DNA from: Kitasatospora azatica KCTC 9699
GTDB taxonomy: Bacteria; Actinomycetota; Actinomycetes; Streptomycetales; Streptomycetaceae
Length of the DNA stretch: 64,000 nt
Assembly: GCF_000744785.1 (NCBI RefSeq)
Contig: NZ_JQMO01000003.1
Coordinates: 4,960,001 to 5,024,000 of the forward strand
Direction of reading: 5' to 3'
The number at the start of each line of letters is the position of its first letter. The stretch's first letter is position 1. The translations under genes were made by a program, and so were the position numbers. The notes beneath the pieces are model-generated. The model saw nothing but the letters and a program-made list of their open reading frames with translations. It made no database searches and had not been told where the DNA came from. Below, piece by piece: positions 14,637-23,171 of this stretch.

Positions 14637-17015
14637 TCAGGCGGCGTTGTCGAGGGCCGCGGCGGCGGCGCGCAGGTCGGCCAGGGTGTAGCCCATGGGC
14701 CGCGATCCGTCGGGCAGGGTGAGGCGGGTCTGGTCGATCTCGACCCCGAGGTTCACCAGTTCGTTCTTGAGGGCCTTGGCCGCGCGGGACTGCCAGGCGT
14801 TGGCGGTCTCGCGCTCGGTGCGGGCGTACCGGTCGGGGTCGGTCTCGGCGAACCGGGCCACCAGGTCGAGCACGGCGATGGCGCCGCCGGCCTCCTCGGC
14901 GGCCTGGACCATGCGGTCCAGCACGGTGCGGTGGGCGACGGTGCCGAAGCCGTCGGGGCCGCCGGCCGCGGCGCTGACCCCGGTGGTGCGGGCCATCGCG
15001 GTCTCGACCGGGTCCGGGTAGTGGCCGGGCAGGCACCCGGCCTCGGTCCGAAGCTCCACCCCGCGCTCGATCAGCGGCAGGATCTCCCCGGCCCCCTCGT
15101 CAATGAAGAGGCTGCGGGTCTCGATGACGCCGGTGTCGGGGGTGGTCAGCCAGTTGCGGCCCCGGCTGGTCTTCTCGATCGGGATCTTCGAGGCGTCGTA
15201 GCCCTGGCCCACCATGCCGTCCCCGAGCACCACGTTCGAGGCGCCGGGGGACTCCACGCGCATGGCCATGCGCGCGGCCAGGTTGCCGCGAAGCCGCGGG
15301 GTCACGATCTCCGAGTCCGGGTACTGGGTGGCCAGCGCCAGCACGATCCCCACCGCCGCGCCGACGGCGGCGAGCTGCGCGAGCAGCTCCGTGATCTCCT
15401 CCGCGTACTTGCCGGACGGGCCGTTCTTGGCGGTGTAGGTGGCGAGTTCGTCGATGATGACCAGCTCGATCCCGCCGAGCCTGTCGATCAGCTTCTCGTT
15501 CGCCTTGGAGAGCCCGGCCTCCACCAGGATCTCGGTGCGGCGGTTCATCTCCTCCACCATCAGCCGCAGGAACTGGACCAGCCGCTTGGGGTTGCGGCGC
15601 ACGAACGTGGCCAGCACCCGGGCGTGGGGGACGTACTCGCCGGCGCCCTTGCCGTCGAACAGCCGGATCCGCACCCGCGGGTCGAGCAGCGCGGCGGCCA
15701 GCAGGTTGGCCAGGCCCATGCCCTTGCCGGAGCGGGTGGCGCCGGCGAACAGGAACGAGTAGTCCGACAGGGTCGGCTTGATGATGTTCCCGCGCTTGTC
15801 GAAGGCGAGCGGGAACCCGTCGCGCCAGGTGTTCACGGACTTGGCGTTACCGGCGACCAGGGGGTTGCGGCGGGTGGCCAGGAACGGGTCCTGCCCGCAC
15901 GCCCAGATTGCCATCCGTCGGCCGTTGGAGCCGACCTGGCGGATGTCCAGGTTGGTGCGGTCGATGCCCATCGGGCTGGCGATCTCGTCCACCGCCGCTT
16001 TGGCCTTCTTGACCGTCACCCCGTCGGGGAGGTCGATGACGGCGTGCCAGGCGTTGGGCACCGCCGGGTCGATCGCGCACGGCGTCACCATCGACAGCCG
16101 CTGGTTCTCGCCGATGACTTTGGCGGCCTTGAACGCCCGGTCCAGCATCGACTCGGTCATCGGGTCGCCGTCCGACAGCGAGCGCACATCCGCGTCCCAG
16201 ACCGTCTCCCGGTCGGGGCGGCGGCCCAGGAACGCCTCGAAGGCGAGCACCGCCCCCATGCCCAGCCACAGCCCGGCGCCGCCGAACGCGACGTAGACGG
16301 TGAGCACGACCGCAAGGGGCAGGCCGTAGGCGACCAGGGCGCGGGCGAAGCGGACCCGGCGCCGGTTGGACTTGGCCCTCTTGTGCGCGGCCACCGCCGC
16401 CACCGAGGCGGCCACCGCGGCCTCGGCCTGCTTGTTCGCCACCGCCCGGTCGCCGGGCAGCAGCGTGAACCGCGCCCGGCGGGTCAGGTCCCTGGCCTCC
16501 CGGGCGGAGATCAGCGCCTGGTTCGCCGCGGCCTGGACGTGGACGCCCTCGAACCCGGCCACCCACTGGCCCGAGCGCCGTATCCCCCGCCCCGCCTGGG
16601 CCAGGTGGCCGCGGGTCGTGGTCTGCCGGGCGAGCCAGCGCCGCACCGCCCGCCGCAACTGGACGGCGTTCGCCCTGGCCATCGTCCGGCGGCCGTCACG
16701 GGTGCGGAGCCACGCCGGGATCAGCGGCCGGTCCCCGGCCAGGTCCGCCAGGCGGCTCTTGGCCACCACCTTCGGCGCCTCGGTCGGCGGGTCGAGGTCG
16801 GCGGTGCCGCGGCTGTCCGCCAGGTACACCGAGCCTTCGCCGACCGGCTCGACCTGGGCCTCCTCGACCGGTGAGGGAGCGGGCTCCGGCTCGGTGTCGG
16901 GCTTGGCGAAGCGGTCGGGGAAGGGGAGCACCTCCCCGCCCGGCTCGCCGTCGCCGTCGATGGGTCCGTGCGGCCAGTCCGGCATGCGGTCGGCCGGGGT
17001 GTCGTCGTGGTTCAC
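14637..17015 (-). CDS. FtsK/SpoIIIE-family DNA translocase (TraB-like transfer protein)
   Basis: 792 residues from GTG 17015 (GGAAGGA 6 nt upstream). An acidic Pro-rich N-terminus is followed by a basic helical region, a hydrophobic pair (LVAYGLPLAVVLTVYVAFGGAGLWLG) and the motor domain. Walker A is FAGATRSGKGMG near residue 424 and Walker B is ELVIIDELATY. C-terminal residues form a winged-helix-like domain (AIAVLDLVARFAET). AICEs move double-stranded DNA between hyphae with one such hexameric pump; no relaxase is present, in keeping with this mechanism. Confidence 0.9.
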   Translation of the reverse strand: MNHDDTPADRMPDWPHGPIDGDGEPGGEVLPFPDRFAKPDTEPEPAPSPVEEAQVEPVGEGSVYLADSRGTADLDPPTEAPKVVAKSRLADLAGDRPLIPAWLRTRDGRRTMARANAVQLRRAVRRWLARQTTTRGHLAQAGRGIRRSGQWVAGFEGVHVQAAANQALISAREARDLTRRARFTLLPGDRAVANKQAEAAVAASVAAVAAHKRAKSNRRRVRFARALVAYGLPLAVVLTVYVAFGGAGLWLGMGAVLAFEAFLGRRPDRETVWDADVRSLSDGDPMTESMLDRAFKAAKVIGENQRLSMVTPCAIDPAVPNAWHAVIDLPDGVTVKKAKAAVDEIASPMGIDRTNLDIRQVGSNGRRMAIWACGQDPFLATRRNPLVAGNAKSVNTWRDGFPLAFDKRGNIIKPTLSDYSFLFAGATRSGKGMGLANLLAAALLDPRVRIRLFDGKGAGEYVPHARVLATFVRRNPKRLVQFLRLMVEEMNRRTEILVEAGLSKANEKLIDRLGGIELVIIDELATYTAKNGPSGKYAEEITELLAQLAAVGAAVGIVLALATQYPDSEIVTPRLRGNLAARMAMRVESPGASNVVLGDGMVGQGYDASKIPIEKTSRGRNWLTTPDTGVIETRSLFIDEGAGEILPLIERGVELRTEAGCLPGHYPDPVETAMARTTGVSAAAGGPDGFGTVAHRTVLDRMVQAAEEAGGAIAVLDLVARFAETDPDRYARTERETANAWQSRAAKALKNELVNLGVEIDQTRLTLPDGSRPMGYTLADLRAAAAALDNAA

Positions 17016-17115
17016 TGAGGGTCCTTCCATGCAGCTCAACGAGGTTGGGTCGTGCTGGTTGGGGAACCCGGGGCGGCCGTCGTGCCGGCAAGCTGGGCGG
17101 CCGTCCCGGGGCAGG

Positions 17116-17301
17116 TCAGTGGTCGGTGGAGCGAGGGGTGTTGTCGGGGTCGGGCTCGGAGCAGACCCGGCGCATCGTCTCGGGGCCGAACTCGGTCTCC
17201 AGTGCGTCGAGTTCGGCCATGACGGCATCGAAGCCGGCGGCGTGGGCCTGGTCGATGCGGTGCTCGATCGCGGCGCGGACCGCGGGCGGAACGGTGCTCA
17301 T
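17116..17301 (-). CDS. small helical hypothetical protein
   Basis: 61 residues, helical and acidic (AAIEHRIDQAHAAGFDAVMA, then LETEFGPETMRRV). Starts at ATG 17301 with GAGGAGA 9 nt upstream. Family not recognised. It lies between the Spd-like and translocase genes and probably belongs to the transfer operon. Confidence 0.55.
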   Translation of the reverse strand: MSTVPPAVRAAIEHRIDQAHAAGFDAVMAELDALETEFGPETMRRVCSEPDPDNTPRSTDH

Positions 17302-17340
17302 GAGTGATTTCTCCTCAGGGGTGTGACGGCGGTTCAGGGG

Positions 17341-18501
17341 TCAGCCGGCGGCCTGCTGGCCGCGGCGGTTGCGGGCGGCCAGGGACATGGCGCGCCGGGC
17401 CGCCGGGGAGAACCGCGGGGTGTCGCCGGTGCGGCGAACCGGCGGCATCCCGCCGTTGCTGCGGCGCCCGTCAACGCTGGACGTGCGGGCAGCACTGCGG
17501 GTGGGGGTCACTAGGGATTCGACCTGCGGCTTTTCCGCCTTTTCGACCGGATTCGCCGGGTCCTTGGCGGCGTCCTTCGCCGCGGCCTTCGCGGCCACCC
17601 GCGCGGCGATCGACCGGGCCGTGTCGCCGAGCTGGGCGCCCTCGGTGTCGTCCCACGCGCGCTTCCAGGTGGACTCGCTCGGGTGCAGCTCGCCGAGCGC
17701 CGCGGCCAGGGCCACCGCACGCTCCCACACGTCCGGCCACTGCACCGACCGGGAGGTCTCACGGGCGGCCAGCTCATCGGCCGCGCGCTCCTCGGCCAGC
17801 TTCTTCTCGGCCGCCGCGGCGCCGGCCTTGCGGGCCTCCTCGCGGCGCTGGCGGCGGGTCTTGCGGCCCTCGCGCTTGCGGATGCGGCCGTGCTCGTGGA
17901 GGTCCCACACCATCGGGCCGGCCAGCGAGCAGAACGCCCCGCCCAGCCCGGTGCCCAGGCCGAACGCGGCCGAGCCGTGGACGAAGTTCACCAGCGCGGC
18001 GAACAGCGCGACCGCGCCGGCCAGCGCCCGGTAGTGCCAGGACGGGCGGTCGTCGTCGATCGCGGCCTCGGCGCCCTTGAGCAGCACCCACGCCAGCCCC
18101 TCCAGCACGAGCGGGGCGGCCAGCAGGAACGGTGCCTTGGGCGACCAGAACGCCATCATCTGCAACGGCAGCGAGACGACCACGCAGACCACGGCGATGG
18201 TCTTGGCGTACTGGCGCCACTGCGCGGCCGTTCGTGCGGCCTTCTCCCGGGCTGCATCGGCCTCGGCCCGCACCCGGTCGGCCTCGCGCCGCTTGTCGGC
18301 GGCGGCCCGGCGGATCTCCTCCGCCTTCGCCTCGTCGGCGGCGATACCCACCGCGGCCTTAGCGGCCTTGGCCTGGTTGGCGATGTTGGCGGCCTCGGTC
18401 TTGGCGCGCAGCGCCTCGGCCTCGGCCTGCTCCTTCGCGGCGGGCTTCGCGGCCGCGGTGCGGGTGCGGGCGGTGCGCGGCTGGAGTTCGGAGACGCTCA
18501 T
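17341..18501 (-). CDS. membrane protein with coiled-coil N-terminus (Spd/DUF2637-like)
   Basis: 386 residues. Residues 1-100 are Ala/Lys/Glu-rich and predicted coiled coil; residues about 105-215 hold four hydrophobic segments (IAVVCVVVSLPLQMMAFW, FLLAAPLVLEGLAWVLL, ALAGAVALFAALVNFVHG, LGGAFCSLAGPMVW). A basic stretch (RKREGRKTRRQRREEARK) and a helical tail follow. DUF2637-type proteins with this layout sit beside traB genes and are linked to intramycelial plasmid spread. The relation is judged by layout only. Overlaps the next gene (ATGA). Confidence 0.65.
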   Translation of the reverse strand: MSVSELQPRTARTRTAAAKPAAKEQAEAEALRAKTEAANIANQAKAAKAAVGIAADEAKAEEIRRAAADKRREADRVRAEADAAREKAARTAAQWRQYAKTIAVVCVVVSLPLQMMAFWSPKAPFLLAAPLVLEGLAWVLLKGAEAAIDDDRPSWHYRALAGAVALFAALVNFVHGSAAFGLGTGLGGAFCSLAGPMVWDLHEHGRIRKREGRKTRRQRREEARKAGAAAAEKKLAEERAADELAARETSRSVQWPDVWERAVALAAALGELHPSESTWKRAWDDTEGAQLGDTARSIAARVAAKAAAKDAAKDPANPVEKAEKPQVESLVTPTRSAARTSSVDGRRSNGGMPPVRRTGDTPRFSPAARRAMSLAARNRRGQQAAG

Positions 18502-18779
18502 CGGACCCCCTCGGGCGCCAGTCGGGACGGGTTGAACAGGCGGCCCGCGCGGACCAGCCGGCGCACCTGCCGGCGGCGGCGCGAGCGGGCCACCCGGCGG
18601 CTGACGGCCCGCGCGGCGCTGACGGCCAGCAGCACGCCGGCCGCCGCACACACGGCCCGCGGGTGGGCCTCGATCACGGACCCGGCCACGGCCAGCGCGG
18701 CCAGGGCGGTGCGGGCGGCGGCGGGGAAGGCGAGGGCGAGCAGCACCAGCGCCCACCCGAAGCGCTTGACGGCGATCAC
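18498..18779 (-). CDS. small membrane protein of the transfer operon
   Basis: 93 residues, GTG start overlapping the upstream stop (GTGA). Two hydrophobic segments (FGWALVLLALAFPAAARTAL and VCAAAGVLLAVSAARAV) are followed by an Arg-rich tail (RRVARSRRRRQVRRL). Typical of spread-type small membrane proteins; no named family. Coupled on both sides. Confidence 0.6.
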   Translation of the reverse strand: MIAVKRFGWALVLLALAFPAAARTALAALAVAGSVIEAHPRAVCAAAGVLLAVSAARAVSRRVARSRRRRQVRRLVRAGRLFNPSRLAPEGVR

Positions 18780-19111
18780 GCGGCCACCCGCCCCGCCATC
18801 GCCAGCGCGGCGACGCTCTTCCCGGACCGCGGCGCGCCGCCGATCAGGAGGACCAGGTGGCGCAGCCGGACCGGGGCCGGCGGCAGCGGCTCGGGCTCCA
18901 CCGGCAGCAGCCCGGCGGCGTAGGCGGCCAGCTCCGGGTCCTCCCGGCGCAGCACCACCAGAATGTCGCGGGCGGCGTCCAGCCGCGCGGCCCGCTCCTC
19001 GGCGCCCTCCGGCCCTTCCGGACCGGCGAACAGCTCGGTGTCGACGCCCAGCGCCAACTCCGCGAACTCCTGCTTGGACCAGGCCTGATGGCCTGCGACG
19101 ATGTCACGCAT
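18776..19111 (-). CDS. small protein with P-loop-like motif
   Basis: 111 residues from ATG 19111 (AGGGAG upstream). Starts with a polar helical domain and ends with LLIGGAPRSGKSVAALAMAG, a Walker A-like loop placed only 20 residues before the C-terminus. A P-loop so close to the end cannot be followed by a full NTPase domain, so this may be a remnant or a protein using the loop differently. It is the first gene of the long minus-strand operon. Confidence 0.55.
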   Translation of the reverse strand: MRDIVAGHQAWSKQEFAELALGVDTELFAGPEGPEGAEERAARLDAARDILVVLRREDPELAAYAAGLLPVEPEPLPPAPVRLRHLVLLIGGAPRSGKSVAALAMAGRVAA

Positions 19112-19144
19112 GGGTCGTGCTCCCTTCACGCAGGACGGCCCTAT

Positions 19145-19320
19145 GCGGCCCCGGTGCACCACCACCGGGGCCGCAGCCGTATCGGAATCGGCACTCAACG
19201 AGCAGCCGCGGAAACCCGGCGTGCCGCCCACCCCACGGGGAGAGCGGCACGCCGAGAACCGTGGTCACTGGTGAAGCGACCAGAACGCGAAAGCCTCACC
19301 GAGCAACCGCTGGGTGAGGC
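19145..19320 (-). other. three hairpins in the leader of the transfer operon
   Basis: Perfect inverted repeats lie at 19145-19156/19163-19174 (12 bp), 19217-19227/19244-19254 (11 bp) and 19293-19300/19313-19320 (8 bp). They fall in the long untranslated stretch between the operon promoter near 19650 and its first gene at 19111. They may form a structured 5' leader, terminators or a protein-binding site; nothing decides between these. Confidence 0.45.
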
Positions 19321-19631
19321 CACCTATGGGACCTGCTGTCGATCAGGTGCATCGGGGCTCCTTTCGTAGGCCTGAACAGGGAGAATCACTGCATGGAGGG
19401 CTCGTGTCCCTCACTCTCCGGCCGTTGCTCGCGGTCACCGGGCCACCTCGCCAGTCGGGCCGAAACCCTGTCCCCTGGCCTTTGCGGACTCGCAGCGTCG
19501 TCCGCCTCAGCAGTGGTGCGTTCCCTTGCATCCGGGCAGCCCAAAGAAGGCCTATGGATGTTGGGGTTTTGATCAAGTCCCGGCAGACCGGGCGACGTTC
19601 AGCACTGTGGGTCCGCCTTTTGGCGGTCCCA

Positions 19632-19677
19632 ACTGGTGCGCACCAGTAGTCTGGCAACTGGTGCGCACCAGTGTCAA
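19632..19677 (-). promoter_or_regulatory. double-palindrome operator over a minus-strand promoter
   Basis: The 16-bp palindrome ACTGGTGCGCACCAGT occurs twice, at 19632-19647 and 19657-19672, 25 bp apart. On the minus strand a TTGACA (19677-19672) and CAGACT (19653-19648), 18 nt apart, form a plausible promoter with one palindrome in the spacer and one over the start region. A dimeric repressor, probably the GntR-type protein or the XRE regulator of this element, should control the transfer operon here. Confidence 0.65.
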
Positions 19678-19751
19678 GCACTTCCTGTCGGGCCGTCAGT
19701 TCCGGCCCTGAATCCATAGAACGCCGTGCGCCAACGAGCCGGTAGCCAGCA

Positions 19752-19777
19752 GGGGTTAACCCAGTTCTGTTAACCCC
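19752..19777. promoter_or_regulatory. inverted repeat upstream of the XRE regulator gene
   Basis: GGGGTTAAC (19752-19760) and its complement GTTAACCCC (19769-19777) are separated by 8 nt, 65 bp before the regulator start. It may be the autoregulatory operator of the XRE gene. Confidence 0.45.
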
Positions 19778-19841
19778 CGGTGAGATGGGAGAACGTGCTG
19801 CATGCTGGGGGAGCAGCTATCGCCGCGGCAGAGGTAGGCAC

Positions 19842-20972
19842 ATGACGAACCGTCTGCGCGTCGCTCGGGTGGAGCGGGGTTGGTCGCAGGACCGCCTAGT
19901 GCGCGCGATTTTGGAGTACGCCCGGGAACATCTCCTGGACGTGGCATCGCAGGCGAGCCTCAAGGTCTACGTCTCGGAGTGGGAGAACGGGCGCCGGTCG
20001 GTCTCCGAGACCTACTCGGCGATCCTTCGATCCCTGCTCGGCAAGACCAACGACGAGTTGTTCGGCGAACCAGTGCCGGCTGCCGCGCCGGCGGCGGATG
20101 GCTATGACGAGCTGCTCGGCCGCATCGACTCAGCTCGGAGCCTGAGCCTGAGCATGGTGGACACTTTCCTGGCGCAGACCGAGCTGTTGCGGAGCTTCGA
20201 CCGCCAGATGGGCGCAGCAGGTCTGGTCGATCAGATGCGAGCGCACCTCAGCTCGCTTGAGGACGCGCTCACCTTCGCGGTGCTTCCCGATGCCCGCCGT
20301 CCGGTTGCCACTGCTCTGGCTGGCGCAGCGACGCTCGCCGCGTGGCAGGCTCTTGACGTCGGGGCAGTGGAGCGGGCTTGGCGGCACTACGAGTTGGCCA
20401 AGCGGGCGGCGAGCGAGGCGGAGTCGCCGATGTACCTGGCTCACGCGATGGCCGAGCAGGCGTATGTGCTCTCCGATGCTGGACGCGCAGAGCTGGCCGT
20501 CGACCTGGTTCGAGACGCACAGCGGACGGGAGGCTCGAAGGTCTCCCCGCGGCTTGCCGCCTGGCTCTTCGCCGCGGAAGCCGAACTCTGCGCCAAGGCC
20601 GGGTTGGCGGATGACTGCCGGCAGGCCCTCGACCGGGCGGAGGCGGTCCTCCCGCCGGGGGAGGAGGCACGAGACCCGGACATGCTGAGCCTGTTCTTGA
20701 ACACCAGCCACCTGACGCGGTGGCGCGGTAACGCCTTGGCCATCCTCGGCGAGGACGATGCCGTTGCGGAGCTGTACGCGGCACTGGACCGGATGGATCC
20801 TGCCTTCACACGGGCGATGAGCGGGCTTCGCTGCGATCTCGCCCAGGCGCACATGGTGCGCGGTGAAATCGACCAAGCCCGGCAGCACCTCCAGCAGGCC
20901 CGCCTCCTGGCGAACCGAACAGGATCGGTTCGCCAGCGGAGGCGGATTGAGCGTCTTACTGATGGGCTGTAG
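19842..20972 (+). CDS. XRE-family regulator with TPR-like domain
   Basis: 376 residues from ATG 19842 (GAGGTAGGC upstream). The first 80 residues hold a helix-turn-helix (RVARVERGWSQDRLVR, SEWENGRRSVS). The remainder is all-helical with TPR-like repeats (AWQALDVGAVERAWRHYELA, AEQAYVLSDAGRAELAVDLV). Such proteins are common regulators of actinobacterial elements and may sense a peptide or partner. It is transcribed away from the transfer operon, and its 3' end overlaps the convergent GntR-Nudix gene by 17 nt. Confidence 0.8.
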   Translation: MTNRLRVARVERGWSQDRLVRAILEYAREHLLDVASQASLKVYVSEWENGRRSVSETYSAILRSLLGKTNDELFGEPVPAAAPAADGYDELLGRIDSARSLSLSMVDTFLAQTELLRSFDRQMGAAGLVDQMRAHLSSLEDALTFAVLPDARRPVATALAGAATLAAWQALDVGAVERAWRHYELAKRAASEAESPMYLAHAMAEQAYVLSDAGRAELAVDLVRDAQRTGGSKVSPRLAAWLFAAEAELCAKAGLADDCRQALDRAEAVLPPGEEARDPDMLSLFLNTSHLTRWRGNALAILGEDDAVAELYAALDRMDPAFTRAMSGLRCDLAQAHMVRGEIDQARQHLQQARLLANRTGSVRQRRRIERLTDGL

Positions 20973-21819
20973 AGCGCTGCTGACGGGTAGCCAGTAGATG
21001 CAGCAGGGCCACGAGAGTCCCAGACCCGGCCAGCTCGCCGTTCGCCATCAGCTGCGGAACCTCGGCCAGTGGGATCCAGGCGATCCGGCCGGATTCCTCC
21101 GGATCACTGGGGTGGCCGACGCAGATTGCCCCGTGGGCGACGAAGATCTCGTGAGGTGAGTCGATCATGCCGATCATGGGCTGATACGTCACGACGTGCT
21201 CGATGTTCTCCGGTCGCCAGCCGGTCTCCTCTTCGATCTCCCGGGCCGCGGCACTCGCAGCGTCCTCCCCGGCGTCCACGATTCCGCCGGGAAGCTCCCA
21301 ACCGAACTTGCCGGGGACGAACCGGTAGCGCCAGAGCATCAACACCCGCTCCTGATCGTCCACCACAGCGGTGATGGCGACGTGCTGCAAGCGGACCACG
21401 TGGTGCTCGAACCGCTCGACCCCGGGAGGCTCGACATCCACCAGGGTGAGCCGGACCCACTCGTTGTCGTACACGGCCCGCTCACCGTGGATCTGCCAGG
21501 GCTCCAGCTCCACCAGCGGCTCACTCACGATCTGCCGACCGCTGCGCTCGTCCCCGCTGACGTAGTAGCCACTGCCGTGCTGAGGGGTGATCAGTCCCTC
21601 GGCGGCGAGCTTCGACAGTACGAGGCGGATAGTTGTTCGGCCCGCTGCGAGGTCTGCCGCTAGGGTGCGCTCAGACGGGAGCTTGGCGCCGGCGGTCAGC
21701 TTGCCGGAACTGATCCAGCCCCGGACCGTCTGCTCGACCTGGTCGGTCTTCCCACCCATGCTCTCGTCTGCCCCTCTGCCTGTGACGACTTCGTCGGACC
21801 AGCCTAGGTTGAGAACCAT
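20956..21819 (-). CDS. GntR-type repressor fused to a Nudix hydrolase
   Basis: 287 residues from ATG 21819; an internal ATG at 21759 is also possible. The N-terminus is a GntR winged helix (RGWISSGKLTAGAKLPSERT, GRTTIRLVLSKLAAEGLI). From about residue 105 a Nudix domain follows, with the box GGIVDAGEDAASAAAREIEE continuing into ETGW. In the AICE pSAM2 a GntR repressor (KorSA) and a Nudix protein (Pif, which blocks transfer between element-bearing cells) are separate neighbours. Here both activities seem to be in one chain. The substrate of the Nudix domain is unknown. Confidence 0.8.
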   Translation of the reverse strand: MVLNLGWSDEVVTGRGADESMGGKTDQVEQTVRGWISSGKLTAGAKLPSERTLAADLAAGRTTIRLVLSKLAAEGLITPQHGSGYYVSGDERSGRQIVSEPLVELEPWQIHGERAVYDNEWVRLTLVDVEPPGVERFEHHVVRLQHVAITAVVDDQERVLMLWRYRFVPGKFGWELPGGIVDAGEDAASAAAREIEEETGWRPENIEHVVTYQPMIGMIDSPHEIFVAHGAICVGHPSDPEESGRIAWIPLAEVPQLMANGELAGSGTLVALLHLLATRQQRSTAHQ

Positions 21820-21980
21820 CAGTTGTGGACCCTCTCTGGGCGCCTGGAATCACTGCGCGGTCGGGTCCGCTACCGCCGGGCCGGCGCAGTGCCCTGAATA
21901 GCGTCGGCTTATGTCATGACCACGAGCGCTCCTCTGGGTAGGTCGACCTGGCGCGTAGAATCACGCGGCCAGGATTCTCG

Positions 21981-23171
21981 CTACTCGGTGCTCTCAGGGC
22001 TGTGCTGGTCACGGCCTACATGATGCTGCAAGAAGCTCGAATCGACCGAAATACTGCCGGTAAGCCGCCAAGCCCCGCGTTCAAATGAGAGATCGCCCGA
22101 GACAGTGAAGGGCAGCCTTTGCTGATAAGCCAGAATGGCCCAGTCGTGATCGGCGCCTGAAAGTGTCATATGGACGAGCCGTTGCTTGCGGTTGACATCA
22201 GCAGCAACCGTAACCAGGGCTGTATCTTCGTCGTCATTGGCACTGTCATCTCGGCTCAGCTTCTTCACGGTGCCGACCAGCGTCACATGCCGACGAGGCT
22301 CCTCCTGCCTCATTAGCCTTTCGCGCACTGCTGGGAGTTCCGGAAAAATATCGCGATCCATGATGATGGTTGCGAGGCCAACATCAGGGCGAGGTTCTGC
22401 TGCCGCCCATTCGAAGGAGAGATCAAGCTGCCGAAGATGTGCTGGTTTGGTCAACTCTTCTAGAGATTCAACCAGTCCCGTGCTAAGGCCTCTGGATCCC
22501 GGACTTTCCAAGACGGATTCATCCCACTGCTGCGTCAGTTGCCGAGTTGTTTCGAGCCCTCTGGCAAGAGTCTCCATAACGCGGCGAGGAAACGGTAGGA
22601 TTCCGTTCAGTTCCCCGGTCTCCTGAGGCTGATCGCCCAGGCGGGAGACGATTGTGAAGATGAAGCTTCCCCGCTTTGTGTGACCGAGGCGCATGCCATC
22701 TTCGAGGAAATCGGCCACCGAGCCCGATGTTCGACCCTTTCCGCTTCCTGTCGGATTCTCTGCTGTTTTGGCGGCGGAACGCATCATCTTGTAGAGCGAA
22801 TCGAGAGCGAGCTCGGCTTGGCGGAACGGAATGGTTCCGTCAAGCATAGCTTGATCAAGGCGCACAAAGAACAGGTCTGCCCGGGTAGCGACAATTTGCT
22901 CATAGAGCTTAATGGCGTCCCAGTCGTGGATGCCGCCCAGGGCAAATAGGGTGTCGTTAAATCGCTGTTTGAAATCGACGTAGTCCGTAGCCAGGGGAAG
23001 CATGATCCGAGCATCGGATGCGCCATTCCCTCCACGCAGGCGCCAAATCTGCTTAATGCCAGCCTGCGTTGCTTCAAGCTCCCACTGATGTGCCGCCAGA
23101 AATTGGGAGACAGCTCGTGGGGTGAGTGCGCTTGCCGCCTCGCGGTAGCTCTCCATGGTTGACCTGCTCAC
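21981..23171 (-). CDS. unknown protein, partner of the DUF4365 gene
   Basis: 396 residues. I recognise no family. The N-terminal half is helical with ATDYVDFKQRFNDTLFALG and FLEDGMRLGHTKRGSFIFTI, which could be a small sensor-like domain. The C-terminal 130 residues are rich in beta strands (HVTLVGTVKKLSRDD, PFTVSGDLSFERGAWRLTGS). Its ATG overlaps the stop of the upstream gene (ATGA), so the two form a tight unit. Codons are less GC-rich than those of the element backbone. Proposed as the second component of a cargo system. Confidence 0.6.
   Translation of the reverse strand: MSRSTMESYREAASALTPRAVSQFLAAHQWELEATQAGIKQIWRLRGGNGASDARIMLPLATDYVDFKQRFNDTLFALGGIHDWDAIKLYEQIVATRADLFFVRLDQAMLDGTIPFRQAELALDSLYKMMRSAAKTAENPTGSGKGRTSGSVADFLEDGMRLGHTKRGSFIFTIVSRLGDQPQETGELNGILPFPRRVMETLARGLETTRQLTQQWDESVLESPGSRGLSTGLVESLEELTKPAHLRQLDLSFEWAAAEPRPDVGLATIIMDRDIFPELPAVRERLMRQEEPRRHVTLVGTVKKLSRDDSANDDEDTALVTVAADVNRKQRLVHMTLSGADHDWAILAYQQRLPFTVSGDLSFERGAWRLTGSISVDSSFLQHHVGRDQHSPESTE

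Noticed and set aside
13968..16874. Long plus-strand frame opposite the translocase gene
   Set aside because: Arg/Gly/His-rich shadow; the minus strand has Walker motifs and a good start.
18776..19111. Full P-loop NTPase
   Set aside because: The GAPRSGKS loop lies about 20 residues from the end, so no NTPase domain can follow it in this chain.
19343..19717. 124-codon minus-strand frame in the operon leader
   Set aside because: Starts upstream of the inferred promoter and has no ribosome site or family.
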